A stretch of 36,213 nucleotides of DNA. Origin: Deltaproteobacteria bacterium (lineage in GTDB: Bacteria; Desulfobacterota; Desulfuromonadia; Geobacterales; Geobacteraceae). A program made the translations under genes and the position numbers. Numbering within the stretch: position 1 is the stretch's first letter; each line of letters starts with the position of its first letter. The stretch is taken from positions 1 to 36,213 of the forward strand of contig JAJZUQ010000030.1 of the NCBI GenBank assembly GCA_021848385.1, in the 5' to 3' direction. Shown one piece after another: positions 8,562 through 16,370 of the stretch. The notes beneath the pieces were generated by a model. The model was not told where the DNA came from, made no database searches, and was given only the letters and a program-made list of their open reading frames with translations.

Positions 8562-9644
8562 TCACGCCGCTTCTTCAGCCGCAGCCTCCGCAAACAGCTC
8601 GTCAAATATCTCCTGCACCGTGGTTATCCGGTCCGCCTTCCAGGCGTTGGTGCCGCAGAAGACGAGGCCGGTGTCCACCTCTCCCCGTTGAGCACGGTCG
8701 AGAGAATGAACGATGCAGAACCGTTCCCCCGACTCCCTGTAGCTGCATTTCTTGAGACAGCCGGTGGAGCAGGTGGTCGACTGGACCTGGTCGTACAGAA
8801 CAATCTGCTCCTGGTTCCGGAGAATGGCCCGCCCCGGCAGCCCGGCCGGGCTCATGATGAGGCCGATATCCTCTTTGCGGCAGTCGAGATAGGCCTGTTT
8901 GAAGGCGTCATCGGCATCGCACTCCACGGTAGGGACGAAGCGCGAGGCCATCTGCACCCCATCGGCCCCTTGCTCCAGGGCATTGAGCAGATCAGCCCGG
9001 TCCCAGATGCCACCGGCCGCTATGATCGGCACGTCAACCCCGTACTCTTCGAGCAAAAAGGCCTTCACACCCCGCACCGTTGCGTACTGGTCGTATTCGC
9101 CGGTGCCGATGTTTTCCATCTTTTCCCCCAGATGTCCGCCGGCGGTGTCCGGATCTTCCACCACCACCGCGTCGGGCAGCCGGTTATACCCCTTGACCCA
9201 CTTCTTGACAATGAGCTGGGCGGCCCGCACCGAGGAAACGATAGGGATGAGTGCCACGTCGGGGGCGTGTGCGGTCAGACCGGGCAGGGTCATGGGAAGA
9301 CCGGCACCGCAGATAATTACCTTTGCTCCCCCCTCGATGGCGGCAGTCACCAGTTGCTCGAAATCGGCAAGGGCCACCATGACGTTCACGCCGATAACCC
9401 CGTCGGGAGCGATGCTGTACGCCTTTGCCAGTTCAGCCTTGAACGCCTCACTGTCGGCCTGCTCGTAATTTGTACCGTCGTAAAGACCACTGTTGAGGGC
9501 AATGCCGGCTGACGCAACAATGCCGATCCCGCCGCACTTGGCAACGTGGCCGGCCAGGGAGCCGGCGGAAATCCGCACCCCCATGCCACCCTGGATGAGC
9601 GGATATTTGACTTCGTATTTCCCTATTTTCAAGGGTTTCACCAT
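8562..9644 (-). CDS. Nitronate monooxygenase-family FMN-dependent TIM-barrel protein
   Basis: The 360-residue product belongs to the NPD/nitronate monooxygenase-FabK family, FMN enzymes that oxidise alkyl nitronates or reduce enoyl-ACP. Seen are the N-terminal LIQGGMGVRIS motif, GVNVMVALADF, the active-site-like DTAGGHLG, and the FMN phosphate-binding IIAAGGI and GADGVQMASRF segments. It has a cysteine-rich C-terminal part (CSTGCLKKC, then FCIVHS and LVFCGT) not seen in classical members, which might bind metal or form disulfides. The ATG at 9644 has AGGAGAG upstream and gives the family start; a longer in-frame reading back to 10082 would run through the divergent kinase gene and is rejected. 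The true substrate cannot be assigned. Confidence 0.85.
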   Translation of the reverse strand: MVKPLKIGKYEVKYPLIQGGMGVRISAGSLAGHVAKCGGIGIVASAGIALNSGLYDGTNYEQADSEAFKAELAKAYSIAPDGVIGVNVMVALADFEQLVTAAIEGGAKVIICGAGLPMTLPGLTAHAPDVALIPIVSSVRAAQLIVKKWVKGYNRLPDAVVVEDPDTAGGHLGEKMENIGTGEYDQYATVRGVKAFLLEEYGVDVPIIAAGGIWDRADLLNALEQGADGVQMASRFVPTVECDADDAFKQAYLDCRKEDIGLIMSPAGLPGRAILRNQEQIVLYDQVQSTTCSTGCLKKCSYRESGERFCIVHSLDRAQRGEVDTGLVFCGTNAWKADRITTVQEIFDELFAEAAAEEAA

Positions 9645-9782
9645 TGTTTCTCTCCTGGATGGCGAGATTTTGAACGCTATCGCACTATCACCATACCAAA
9701 AAACCTCCGCTACTATGTGTAATAGAAATGTAAAACCATTTTGCGCCTTGCAAATCAGCCGTTCAGGTGCTACACAGAAACC

Positions 9783-10721
9783 ATGAAATGGCTCAAGAAA
9801 ATCTTCGACCCCCTCATCGCCTTCATTGGCATTCAGGTGATCTGGATCCTGGTGGTGGTCTTCTGGATCCTCTGGTTCGTCGCGCGCCACAAGGAACTGC
9901 GGGAGCTGGCCCGCCGCTACCATTCCGATTTTTCCGGCCCCGGCTTCAACTGGGCGGTCCTGACCATAGGACTGGTGCTCCTGGTGATGATCCTTGCCGG
10001 CATCTACATCATATTCATCTACTGGCGGCGTCAGACCAGGCTCTACCGGGAACAGAAAGAGGTTACCGCCCAGGTAACCCACGAGCTGAAATCACCCCTG
10101 GCGTCTATCCAGCTCCACCTGGAAACCATCAGGCTCCGCAAGCCGGCACCGGACAAGCTGGAGCGCTTTCTTGACACCATGCTGGCCGATACGGACCGGC
10201 TCAACAACCTGATCAGCAACCTGCTCATGGCCGCCAAGCTGGAACATCGACGGCGGCGGGCACAGTACCCGGTCATCGACTTCTCCGCTTTTGTCGCCGC
10301 TTCCATGGAAGCAAAGCGGGCCAAGCTCCCGGAAGGGGGAAACCTCAGCCTTGAGATCGAGCCAGGGCTGCGGCTGGCCGCCGACGTGGAGGAGATGCAG
10401 ACCGCCCTGCGCAATCTGTACGAGAATGCGGTTCTCTACAGCCCAGGCGCGCCGGATATCCGGGTGGAGTTGAAACGGACGGGACGCTTCTGCCAGCTCA
10501 CCTTCAAGGACAGGGGAATGGGGATCGATGCAGCCGATCTGAAACAGATCTTCAGCAAATTTTACCGGGTCCGCCAGCCGGGAGAGAATATCCGCGGCAC
10601 CGGTCTTGGCCTCCATATCGTCAAATCCGTCATCGAGGAGCATGGCGGAAAAGTCCGGGTGGAAAGCGAAGGGAGGGGTAAGGGGTGCACCTTCATTATC
10701 ACCCTCCCCCTGTCAGCGTAA
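9783..10721 (+). CDS. Membrane sensor histidine kinase
   Basis: A 312-residue two-component kinase. Two hydrophobic segments (about 10-34 and 57-81) enclose a short ~20-residue periplasmic loop, so it lacks a sizeable external sensor domain. A HisKA domain follows with the phospho-acceptor His100 in THELKSP, then an HATPase domain with the N box (NLYENAV), the G1 motif DRGMGI, the F box FSKFYRV and the G2 motif GTGLGLHIV. The ATG at 9783 is taken as start because it directly precedes the first membrane segment, although its ribosome site is weak; a TTG at 9741 is the only earlier in-frame option. The OmpR-type regulator downstream is its probable partner, with the kinase gene first, the reverse of the usual order. 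The signal is unknown. Confidence 0.92.
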   Translation: MKWLKKIFDPLIAFIGIQVIWILVVVFWILWFVARHKELRELARRYHSDFSGPGFNWAVLTIGLVLLVMILAGIYIIFIYWRRQTRLYREQKEVTAQVTHELKSPLASIQLHLETIRLRKPAPDKLERFLDTMLADTDRLNNLISNLLMAAKLEHRRRRAQYPVIDFSAFVAASMEAKRAKLPEGGNLSLEIEPGLRLAADVEEMQTALRNLYENAVLYSPGAPDIRVELKRTGRFCQLTFKDRGMGIDAADLKQIFSKFYRVRQPGENIRGTGLGLHIVKSVIEEHGGKVRVESEGRGKGCTFIITLPLSA

Positions 10722-10772
10722 AAATTTCTTAGAGGGTGATCCCTTTTCACGGGCACCCCAATCAAGAAACGA

Positions 10773-10877
10773 GCAATTTTTCGCGAGATCAAGGCTGTCG
10801 AAGGATTGCGCGGAGGCGTAGCCGTGCTACGTCGCACAAGCGATCCTGAAGACTTACGCAGATATCGCGGAAAAGGG
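10773..10877. repeat. Large imperfect palindrome (~105 bp) between kinase and regulator genes
   Basis: Arms of about 50 bp, 10773-10822 and 10826-10877, face each other around a 3-bp centre. The innermost stem GTAGC-CGT-GCTAC is perfect, and outer pairs such as TTTTTCGCGA with TCGCGGAAAA and GGATTGCGC with GCACAAGCGATCC show frequent pairing with small bulges. The arrangement resembles REP/BIME or MITE-like elements. It would form a strong hairpin in the mRNA between the two genes and could alter their expression ratio. Being non-coding and sandwiched in a two-gene unit, it looks like an insertion. Confidence 0.65.
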
Positions 10878-10899
10878 CCGTTTCCCCACGAGGTTACGA

Positions 10900-11616
10900 G
10901 TGCCGGAAGAGAAACCCCACATACTCCTCGTCGAAGACGAAATGCACCTGGCCCGGGGAATATGCTTCAACCTGGAGCAGGAAGGGTACCGGGTAAGCCA
11001 CGTGGAAACCGGCGAGGCGGCGCTGGAGCGGTTCAGCTACGACCGCTTCGCGTTGGTGATCCTGGATGTCATGCTGCCGGGGATGGACGGTTTCGCCGTC
11101 TGCAAGGAGATACGGAAAGCCGACTCGCGGGTGCCGGTGCTGATCCTCACCGCCCGCTCAGAGGAGGGAGACCGGATAACCGGCCTGGCGAGCGGTGCCG
11201 ACGACTACCTGACCAAGCCGTTCAACCTGAACGAGTTCCTGCTCCGGGTCCAGGGAATGCTTCGCCGTTCCGCCTGGTACCGGCCCGATCCGGTGGAGGA
11301 AGGGTACCGGTTCGGCGACAACGAGGTGTTCCTCCTCTCCTACCACGCCCGGACTGCTCAGGGGGAAATAGACCTGACCGACCTGGAGGTGAAGATGCTC
11401 TCCCTCTTTTTCCGGAAGGAGGGAGAGGCGATCCCGCGCGCGACCCTGCTGGAGAGCGTGTGGGGATACAGCTCCGACACCGAGACCCGCACCCTGGACA
11501 ACTTTATCGTCAGGCTCCGGAAGTACTTCGAACCCGACCCGACCACCCCGGTCTACTTCCAGACCGTGCGGGGGGTGGGGTACCGGTTCACGAGAAAGCG
11601 TGCGGAAAAGCAATGA
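10900..11616 (+). CDS. OmpR/PhoB-family response regulator
   Basis: The 238-residue DNA-binding regulator has an N-terminal receiver with acidic pocket Asp13, phospho-acceptor Asp56 (LDVMLPGMDG), Thr84 and Lys106 (KPF), followed by a C-terminal winged helix-turn-helix (LTDLEVKMLSLFF, LLESVWGY, TRTLDNFIVRLRKYFEP, TVRGVGYRF). It starts with GTG at 10900, preceded by GAGG at 6 nt. It follows the histidine kinase after a 178-bp gap filled largely by a palindrome, and is probably phosphorylated by that kinase. The target genes are unknown. Its stop codon lies within the first arm of the next inverted repeat. Confidence 0.95.
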   Translation: MPEEKPHILLVEDEMHLARGICFNLEQEGYRVSHVETGEAALERFSYDRFALVILDVMLPGMDGFAVCKEIRKADSRVPVLILTARSEEGDRITGLASGADDYLTKPFNLNEFLLRVQGMLRRSAWYRPDPVEEGYRFGDNEVFLLSYHARTAQGEIDLTDLEVKMLSLFFRKEGEAIPRATLLESVWGYSSDTETRTLDNFIVRLRKYFEPDPTTPVYFQTVRGVGYRFTRKRAEKQ

Positions 11617-11733
11617 TGAATGATGAATTTTGAATTGAAAACCCTGTGAAAAAACAATGGCCGACTGGATATCCAGCCGGCCGTTTGTATTAGGTTGTCA
11701 TTCATCATTCATAATTCAAAATTCATAATTGCC
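11612..11733. repeat. Long inverted repeat of reiterated ATTCAT words around a bidirectional terminator
   Basis: The left arm (11612-11639, ATGATGAATGATGAATTTTG...) begins inside the regulator's stop codon and the right arm (about 11700-11733, CATTCATCATTCATAATTCA...) ends 1-2 bp from the metK stop codon. The two convergent genes are therefore joined by complementary AT-rich arms, with the terminator hairpin in the middle. The arms are built from a repeated ATGAAT/GAATTATGA word. Confidence 0.6.
11651..11690. terminator. Bidirectional terminator between the response regulator and metK
   Basis: The hairpin GGCCG-A-CTGGATATCCAG-C-CGGCC (11659-11682) is flanked by AAAACAAT on the left and GTTTGTAT on the right. 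T-rich tracts therefore follow the stem in both directions, fitting the convergent genes. Confidence 0.75.
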
Positions 11734-11734
11734 G

Positions 11735-12904
11735 TCAAATGCCTGCTTTCCCTTTGATCACATCCACCTTGTCGGTCCGCTCCCAGGTGAATTCCGGCAG
11801 TTCGCGGCCGAAGTGACCGTATGCCGCGGTCTTGCGGTAGATGGGGCGGAGCAGGTCCAGCTGTTCAATGATGGCACGGGGACGGAGGTCGAATACTTCG
11901 GCGGCAATGGCGGCAATGCGGGCGTCTTCCAGCTTGCCGGTGCCGAAGGTATTCACCATGACCGATACCGGCTCGGCCACGCCGATGGCGTAGGCCACCT
12001 GCACCTCGCACCGGTCGCACAGGCCGGCCGCCACCAGGTTCTTGGCCACGTAGCGCCCCATGTAGGCAGCGGAACGGTCGACCTTGGAGGGGTCCTTGCC
12101 GGAGAATGCGCCACCGCCGTGACGCCCGGCACCGCCGTAGGTATCAACGATGATCTTGCGCCCGGTCAGACCGCAGTCACCCATGGGGCCACCCACCACG
12201 AAACGTCCTGTGGGATTGATGAGAAAACGGGTCCGGTCGTCCATCAGCCCGGCCGGCACCACCTTACGGATGACCTCCTCCACGATCCCCTCTTTGATGG
12301 ACTCGTAGGAGACCTCCGGGGTGTGCTGGGAAGAGATGACGATGGTATCGACCCGCACCGGCTGGTTGTCGACGTACTGAACGGAGACCTGGGACTTGGA
12401 GTCGGGACGGAGGAAATCGAGAATTCCCCCTTTCCGCACGTCGGCCAGCCTCTTCACCAGCTTGTGGGAGAGGAGGATCGGCATCGGCATGAGCTCCTTG
12501 GTCTCGCGGCAGGCATAGCCGAACATGATCCCCTGGTCGCCCGCACCCTGATCCTTGTATAGCCCCTCCCCTTCCGTCACCCCCTGGGAGATGTCGGGAG
12601 ACTGCTTGTCTATGGAGGTGAGGACCGCACAGGTTTCCCAATCGAACCCCATGGCGGAGTCGTTATATCCGATCTCCTTGATGGTCTCCCGGACGATCTT
12701 CGGGTAGTCGACAACGGCAGTGGTGGTGATCTCGCCGGCAACCACGGCCATCCCGGTGGTCACCATGGTCTCGCAGGCAACGCGGGCCTTCGGGTCCTGG
12801 GCAAGTATGGCATCAAGAATGGAGTCCGAGACCTGGTCGGCAACCTTGTCAGGATGCCCCTCGGAAACCGATTCAGAACTGAAAATATAATCTTTCATCT
12901 CCAT
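11735..12904 (-). CDS. metK: S-adenosylmethionine synthetase
   Basis: The 389-residue enzyme makes SAM from methionine and ATP, with release of phosphate and diphosphate. Diagnostic motifs are GHPDK near residue 17, [12 protein letters not shown] around residue 116 and the glycine-rich [19 protein letters not shown]. The length fits the family. The ATG at 12904 has GAGGAGGG at about 9 nt; a second ATG two codons later is less well placed. A near-consensus promoter lies upstream, separating it from ptsI. I found no SAM riboswitch core in the 170-bp upstream gap. With ahcY it forms two steps of the methyl cycle in the same neighbourhood but in separate units. Confidence 0.98.
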   Translation of the reverse strand: MEMKDYIFSSESVSEGHPDKVADQVSDSILDAILAQDPKARVACETMVTTGMAVVAGEITTTAVVDYPKIVRETIKEIGYNDSAMGFDWETCAVLTSIDKQSPDISQGVTEGEGLYKDQGAGDQGIMFGYACRETKELMPMPILLSHKLVKRLADVRKGGILDFLRPDSKSQVSVQYVDNQPVRVDTIVISSQHTPEVSYESIKEGIVEEVIRKVVPAGLMDDRTRFLINPTGRFVVGGPMGDCGLTGRKIIVDTYGGAGRHGGGAFSGKDPSKVDRSAAYMGRYVAKNLVAAGLCDRCEVQVAYAIGVAEPVSVMVNTFGTGKLEDARIAAIAAEVFDLRPRAIIEQLDLLRPIYRKTAAYGHFGRELPEFTWERTDKVDVIKGKAGI

Positions 12905-12956
12905 GGGTAAAACCCTCCTCTGCGCAATGCGGAAAAATCGTGAAATGGACTGTACT

Positions 12957-12985
12957 TTTTAGCACCGCAGCCGGGGATTTGTCAA
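12957..12985 (-). promoter_or_regulatory. Sigma-70-type promoter of metK
   Basis: On the minus strand a perfect TTGACA and a CTAAAA element are 17 bp apart, about 50 bp before the metK start. The same CTCCTTGACA context precedes the kdsB promoter. Confidence 0.65.
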
Positions 12986-13036
12986 GGAGGAAACAAGGGA
13001 ATGGGGACTGGTGGGAGCCATTAATGCAGAGGTGAA

Positions 13037-13058
13037 CCGATGAAAAGGGAAAAGGGAA
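13037..13058. repeat. Short AAAAGGG tandem repeat between ptsI and metK
   Basis: The word GAAAAGG is repeated about three times in succession in the ptsI-metK spacer. It is too short for confident function. It belongs in style with the other reiterated-word spacers of this window, but no opposite arm is visible. Confidence 0.45.
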
Positions 13059-13074
13059 AAGAGGGGACGGGCAC

Positions 13075-14844
13075 TCAGTCGAAACTATCCGCATAATGTG
13101 CGGCAATCTCGCTCTGGAGGAAGGAGAGGACTTCCTGGGCGGTGGAGAAGGTGAAGGCGCGGGCGACGAGCTGCTCTGCTTCTGCTCTGTTGCAGCGGCG
13201 GAGGATCTTCTTGACCCGGGGGATGGAGATGGCGTTCATGGAGAGTTCGTCAAAGCCGAGCCCCAGGAGGATGGGAAGGTATTCGGGCTCGCCGGCCATC
13301 TCGCCGCAGATGCAGGCGTCGATGCCGGCCACGTGGGCCGCGTCGACCACCATCTTGAGGGAGCGGAGGACCGCCGGGTGAAGCGGCTCGTAGAGGTCGG
13401 AGAGGTGCTCGTTGGTCCGGTCGATGGCAAGGGAGTACTGGATGAGGTCGTTGGTGCCGACGCTGAAGAAGTCCACTTCCCGGGCCAGCAGATCGGCGAT
13501 GATGACGGCGGAGGGAATCTCGATCATGATGCCGATCTCGATCGCCTCGTCGAACGCCACCCCTTCCCGCCGGAGTTCGGCCTTGGTCTCCTCAAGGAGC
13601 ACCTTGACCGTACGGATCTCGACCACACCGGAGATCATGGGGAAAAACATCCGGACTTTCCCCAGGGCGCTGGCCCGGAGGATAGCCCGCAACTGCACCT
13701 TGAAGATGTCGGGGCGACGGAGTGAAAGCCGGATCGCACGCACGCCAAGGGCTGGATTTAGTTCGTCGGTCAGGTTAAGGTCGGCAACGAACTTGTCACC
13801 CCCCACATCCAGGGTGCGGATGGTGACCGGATGGGGGGCCATGGCCTTCACCATGGCGGCGTAGGCGGTGTACTGGGTCTCTTCGTCGGGGGGAACGGGT
13901 CGATTGAAAAAGAGGATCTCGGTACGGTAGAGGCCGATCCCCTCGCCGCCGTGTCCCTTGAGGGAAGGAACCTCCTCGGGGAACTCCACGTTCCCCTTGA
14001 GCCGCATCCGGAAGCCATCGGTGGTCTCGGCGGAGAGATCCCGGTACTTTCGCAGCTCCCGCTCCATGTATTCATAGTGCTGCTTGCGCTGGAGGTAGTC
14101 GCGGAAGGTCTCCTGATCGGGATTGATCACCACGACGCCGGTGGTGCCGTCGATGATGAGGGTATCGCCGGTCGTCAGGTCGGCGGTAATCCGCTCCAGC
14201 CCCACCACAGCTGGTATATCCAGTGCCCGGGCGAGGATGGCCGAGTGGGAGGTCTTCCCCCCCAGGTCGGTGACGAAACCGATGACGCTCTCCTTGTCGA
14301 TCTGGAGGATGTCGGCGGGGGAGAGGTCGTGGGCGGCGAGGATCGCCTTCCCTTCCAGGGCCACATCGGTGATGGATTCCTGGTCCTGACCGACCATGTG
14401 GCGCAGGATTCGCTCCACGACGATTTCCACGTCGCCGCTCCGCTCACGCAGATATTCGTCCTCGATCCCGGCGAAGAACTCCTTGAACCGGGTGAGGGTC
14501 CGCTTCAGGGCCGCCTCGGCGTTGATCAGTTCCTGCTCGATGAACGCCACGGTCTCCCGGGTCAGCATGCTGTCATCCAGGATCAGCAGATGGGTGTCGA
14601 GCACGTAGAGGTGTTCCGGTCCGCGCCGGGCTGTCAGGTCGTCCTTGACCTGGAGGAGTTCCTCCTTCGCCTTGGCCAGGGCATCCTTGTAACGCCCGAT
14701 CTCGGCGGCAACCTCGCCGGCAGCGATTCGCTCCTCGCTCACCACCACCCGGCGCCGGTCCGTAATCCGGACCTGACCGATGGTAATGCCGGGGGACGCA
14801 CCGACCCCCTGCAGCAACCTGTTGTTACTCTTCGCCGAACCCAT
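13075..14844 (-). CDS. ptsI: PTS enzyme I (phosphoenolpyruvate-protein phosphotransferase)
   Basis: The 589-residue enzyme takes phosphate from phosphoenolpyruvate onto a histidine and passes it to HPr. The phosphorylation site is His200 in LGGKTSHSAILAR, and the C-terminal PEP-binding TIM barrel shows EGIGLYRTEILF, FFSVGTNDLIQY and the catalytic-cysteine motif ACICGEMAGE. Length and domain order match ordinary enzyme I, not the GAF-containing PtsP. It overlaps ptsH by 20 bp, so the two are translationally coupled. It is the last gene of the rpoN-hprK-rapZ unit. No EIIB or EIIC sugar permease is present here, so a regulatory role is inferred. Confidence 0.96.
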   Translation of the reverse strand: MGSAKSNNRLLQGVGASPGITIGQVRITDRRRVVVSEERIAAGEVAAEIGRYKDALAKAKEELLQVKDDLTARRGPEHLYVLDTHLLILDDSMLTRETVAFIEQELINAEAALKRTLTRFKEFFAGIEDEYLRERSGDVEIVVERILRHMVGQDQESITDVALEGKAILAAHDLSPADILQIDKESVIGFVTDLGGKTSHSAILARALDIPAVVGLERITADLTTGDTLIIDGTTGVVVINPDQETFRDYLQRKQHYEYMERELRKYRDLSAETTDGFRMRLKGNVEFPEEVPSLKGHGGEGIGLYRTEILFFNRPVPPDEETQYTAYAAMVKAMAPHPVTIRTLDVGGDKFVADLNLTDELNPALGVRAIRLSLRRPDIFKVQLRAILRASALGKVRMFFPMISGVVEIRTVKVLLEETKAELRREGVAFDEAIEIGIMIEIPSAVIIADLLAREVDFFSVGTNDLIQYSLAIDRTNEHLSDLYEPLHPAVLRSLKMVVDAAHVAGIDACICGEMAGEPEYLPILLGLGFDELSMNAISIPRVKKILRRCNRAEAEQLVARAFTFSTAQEVLSFLQSEIAAHYADSFD

Positions 14845-15091
14845 TTCTGATCAGCTCTCCCAGGGTAGACATGGCAAGGACCTCGTCGTCCCCCTCAACC
14901 GTTACCCGGATAGTGGTCCCCTTGGCTGCGGCGAGCATCATGATCCCCATGATGCTCTTGCCGTTAACCGGCACCCCTTCCCTCTCGATCTTTATCTCCG
15001 ACGTGAACTGGCTGGAGGTTTTCACCAGCAGGGCCGACGCCCGGGCATGGAGCCCCAGCTTATTGACTATGAGAAAGTCTTCTTCGAGCAT
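14825..15091 (-). CDS. ptsH: Phosphocarrier protein HPr
   Basis: The 88-residue cytoplasmic carrier accepts phosphate from enzyme I on His15 (KLGLHARAS) and hands it to EIIA proteins. It also has the regulatory Ser46 in NGKSIMGIM, the target of HPr kinase/phosphorylase, which is encoded in the same unit. Both sites are intact, so catalytic and regulatory phosphorylation are possible. Its end overlaps the start of ptsI by 20 bp. Confidence 0.97.
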   Translation of the reverse strand: MLEEDFLIVNKLGLHARASALLVKTSSQFTSEIKIEREGVPVNGKSIMGIMMLAAAKGTTIRVTVEGDDEVLAMSTLGELIRNGFGEE

Positions 15092-15108
15092 GATCCGTGT
15101 ACCTGTCC

Positions 15109-15504
15109 CTATTTCTTCAGATAGTCGCCGGCCACCAGGATGCTCTGGCGGCCCGATTCCTTGAGGGTTTCAGCCAATGCGGCAACCCCCTGCTTCGCGC
15201 GGTCGGTGGCAAATTTAACCACCATGGGAAGGTTGACCCCCGTCACCACCTCCAGCCGGTCCTGTTCCAGAAAGGAAAGGCTCATGTTGGAAGGGGTGCC
15301 GCCGAACATGTCGGTCATGACAATGACACCCTCGTCTCCCACCTTGCCGATAGCCCCCGTGATGGCGTCCCGGATGGCTTCCACCGGGTCGCTGGCACTG
15401 ATACAGACCGCCTCGGCACGTTCTATCTTCCCCATTATTATCTCGGCAGCCGCCAGCAGTTCGCGGGCCAGCCCCGCATGAGTTACCAGTACCAGTCCTG
15501 TCAT
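15109..15504 (-). CDS. PTS EIIA component, mannose family (regulatory)
   Basis: The 131-residue protein matches the EIIA-Man fold: the phosphorylatable His9 in LVLVTHAGLA near the start, the conserved MTDMFGGTPSN loop and the NLPMV segment. In mannose-family permeases this domain passes phosphate from HPr to EIIB, but no EIIB, EIIC or EIID is encoded around it, so it probably acts as a signalling protein. The ATG at 15504 follows AAGGGAT and places His9 correctly; an ATG at 15525 would overlap rapZ and lengthen the N-terminus. It lies 5 bp after rapZ, as commonly seen in this gene order. Confidence 0.9.
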   Translation of the reverse strand: MTGLVLVTHAGLARELLAAAEIIMGKIERAEAVCISASDPVEAIRDAITGAIGKVGDEGVIVMTDMFGGTPSNMSLSFLEQDRLEVVTGVNLPMVVKFATDRAKQGVAALAETLKESGRQSILVAGDYLKK

Positions 15505-15508
15505 TGTT

Positions 15509-16369
15509 TCATCCCTTATCAACATCGCGGTGGGTTATTTTTACCTGAACATTCCTGCCATTGAAAAAAACGCGCATCTGTTCGGTGATGACGACGGAAC
15601 GGTGCCGCCCGCCGGTACAGCCGATGGAGATGGTGAGGTACGATTTCCCCTCCTGCCGGTAGGCGGGGATGAGGAAGTCAAGCATCTCCTGCAGTTTTGC
15701 GAGAAAGGTTGCGGTCGCCGGCTTTTCCATGACAAAAGCGATGACTCGCGGGTCGGTCCCGGGAAACGGCTTCAGTTCCGGGACGAAGTGGGGATTGGGA
15801 AGAAAGCGGACGTCGAACACCAGGTCCGATTCCAGGGGGAGCCCGTAGCGATAGCCGAAGGACTGGAGATGGACCGTCATGCCGGCCGGCCCCTCCTCTC
15901 CCTTGAGACGGGCACTGACCTGCTCCTTGAGCTGGTGGACGTTCATCTCCGAGGTGTCAACCACCAGGGTCGCCAGCCGCCGCAGACCGGCAAGGAGCTC
16001 ACGTTCCAGCCGGATCCCCTCGGGGACGGAACCGCCGCTCTCCTGGACGGGATGCCGGCGCCGGGTCTCGGAAAAACGGCGGATAAGCACCTCGTCGGTG
16101 GCATCGAAGAAGATGATCTCGACCGTGTGTCCCGCGTCCCGGATCTGCTGGAAGACCTGCTCGTACCCTTCCAGGAAGTCACGCCCACGGATGTCCATCA
16201 CCAGCGCCACGTCCCGCACCTTATCCTTGGACTTGGCGACAAGTTCCACGAAGGTGGGGAAGAGGGTGACAGGGAGGTTGTCGAGACAGAAGAACCCTTC
16301 ATCTTCCAGGACCCTTACCGCCGTTGACTTGCCAGAGCCCGAGAGGCCGGTGATGATGACGATCCGCAT
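15509..16369 (-). CDS. rapZ: RapZ / YvcJ-family nucleotide-binding protein
   Basis: The 286-residue protein has a P-loop at residues 8-16 (GLSGSGKST), the family motif CLDNLP soon after, and the C-terminal IGCTGGRHRSV signature. In enterobacteria RapZ is an RNase adapter controlling glucosamine-6-phosphate synthase through small RNA GlmZ; in other bacteria the role of this family is less clear, so that pathway should not be assumed here. The start at 16369 is one base after the hprK stop and gives the family N-terminus MRIVIITG; the upstream ATG at 16402 lies inside hprK. Position between hprK and PTS genes supports a link to cell-envelope or carbon status. Confidence 0.93.
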   Translation of the reverse strand: MRIVIITGLSGSGKSTAVRVLEDEGFFCLDNLPVTLFPTFVELVAKSKDKVRDVALVMDIRGRDFLEGYEQVFQQIRDAGHTVEIIFFDATDEVLIRRFSETRRRHPVQESGGSVPEGIRLERELLAGLRRLATLVVDTSEMNVHQLKEQVSARLKGEEGPAGMTVHLQSFGYRYGLPLESDLVFDVRFLPNPHFVPELKPFPGTDPRVIAFVMEKPATATFLAKLQEMLDFLIPAYRQEGKSYLTISIGCTGGRHRSVVITEQMRVFFNGRNVQVKITHRDVDKG

Positions 16370-16370
16370 G

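Noticed and set aside
9645..10082. Upstream extension of the nitronate monooxygenase reading frame
   Set aside because: The extension crosses the promoter region and the start of the divergent kinase gene, and the family N-terminus with a good ribosome site begins at 9644.
10734..10756. Terminator after the first histidine kinase (GGGTG...CACCC hairpin)
   Set aside because: The stem is interrupted and there is no T-tract on the plus strand; it may be an outer part of the adjacent palindromic element.
12905..13074. SAM riboswitch before metK
   Set aside because: The gap has a promoter about 50 bp from the start codon, leaving too little leader for a known SAM riboswitch, and none of the conserved core sequences was seen.
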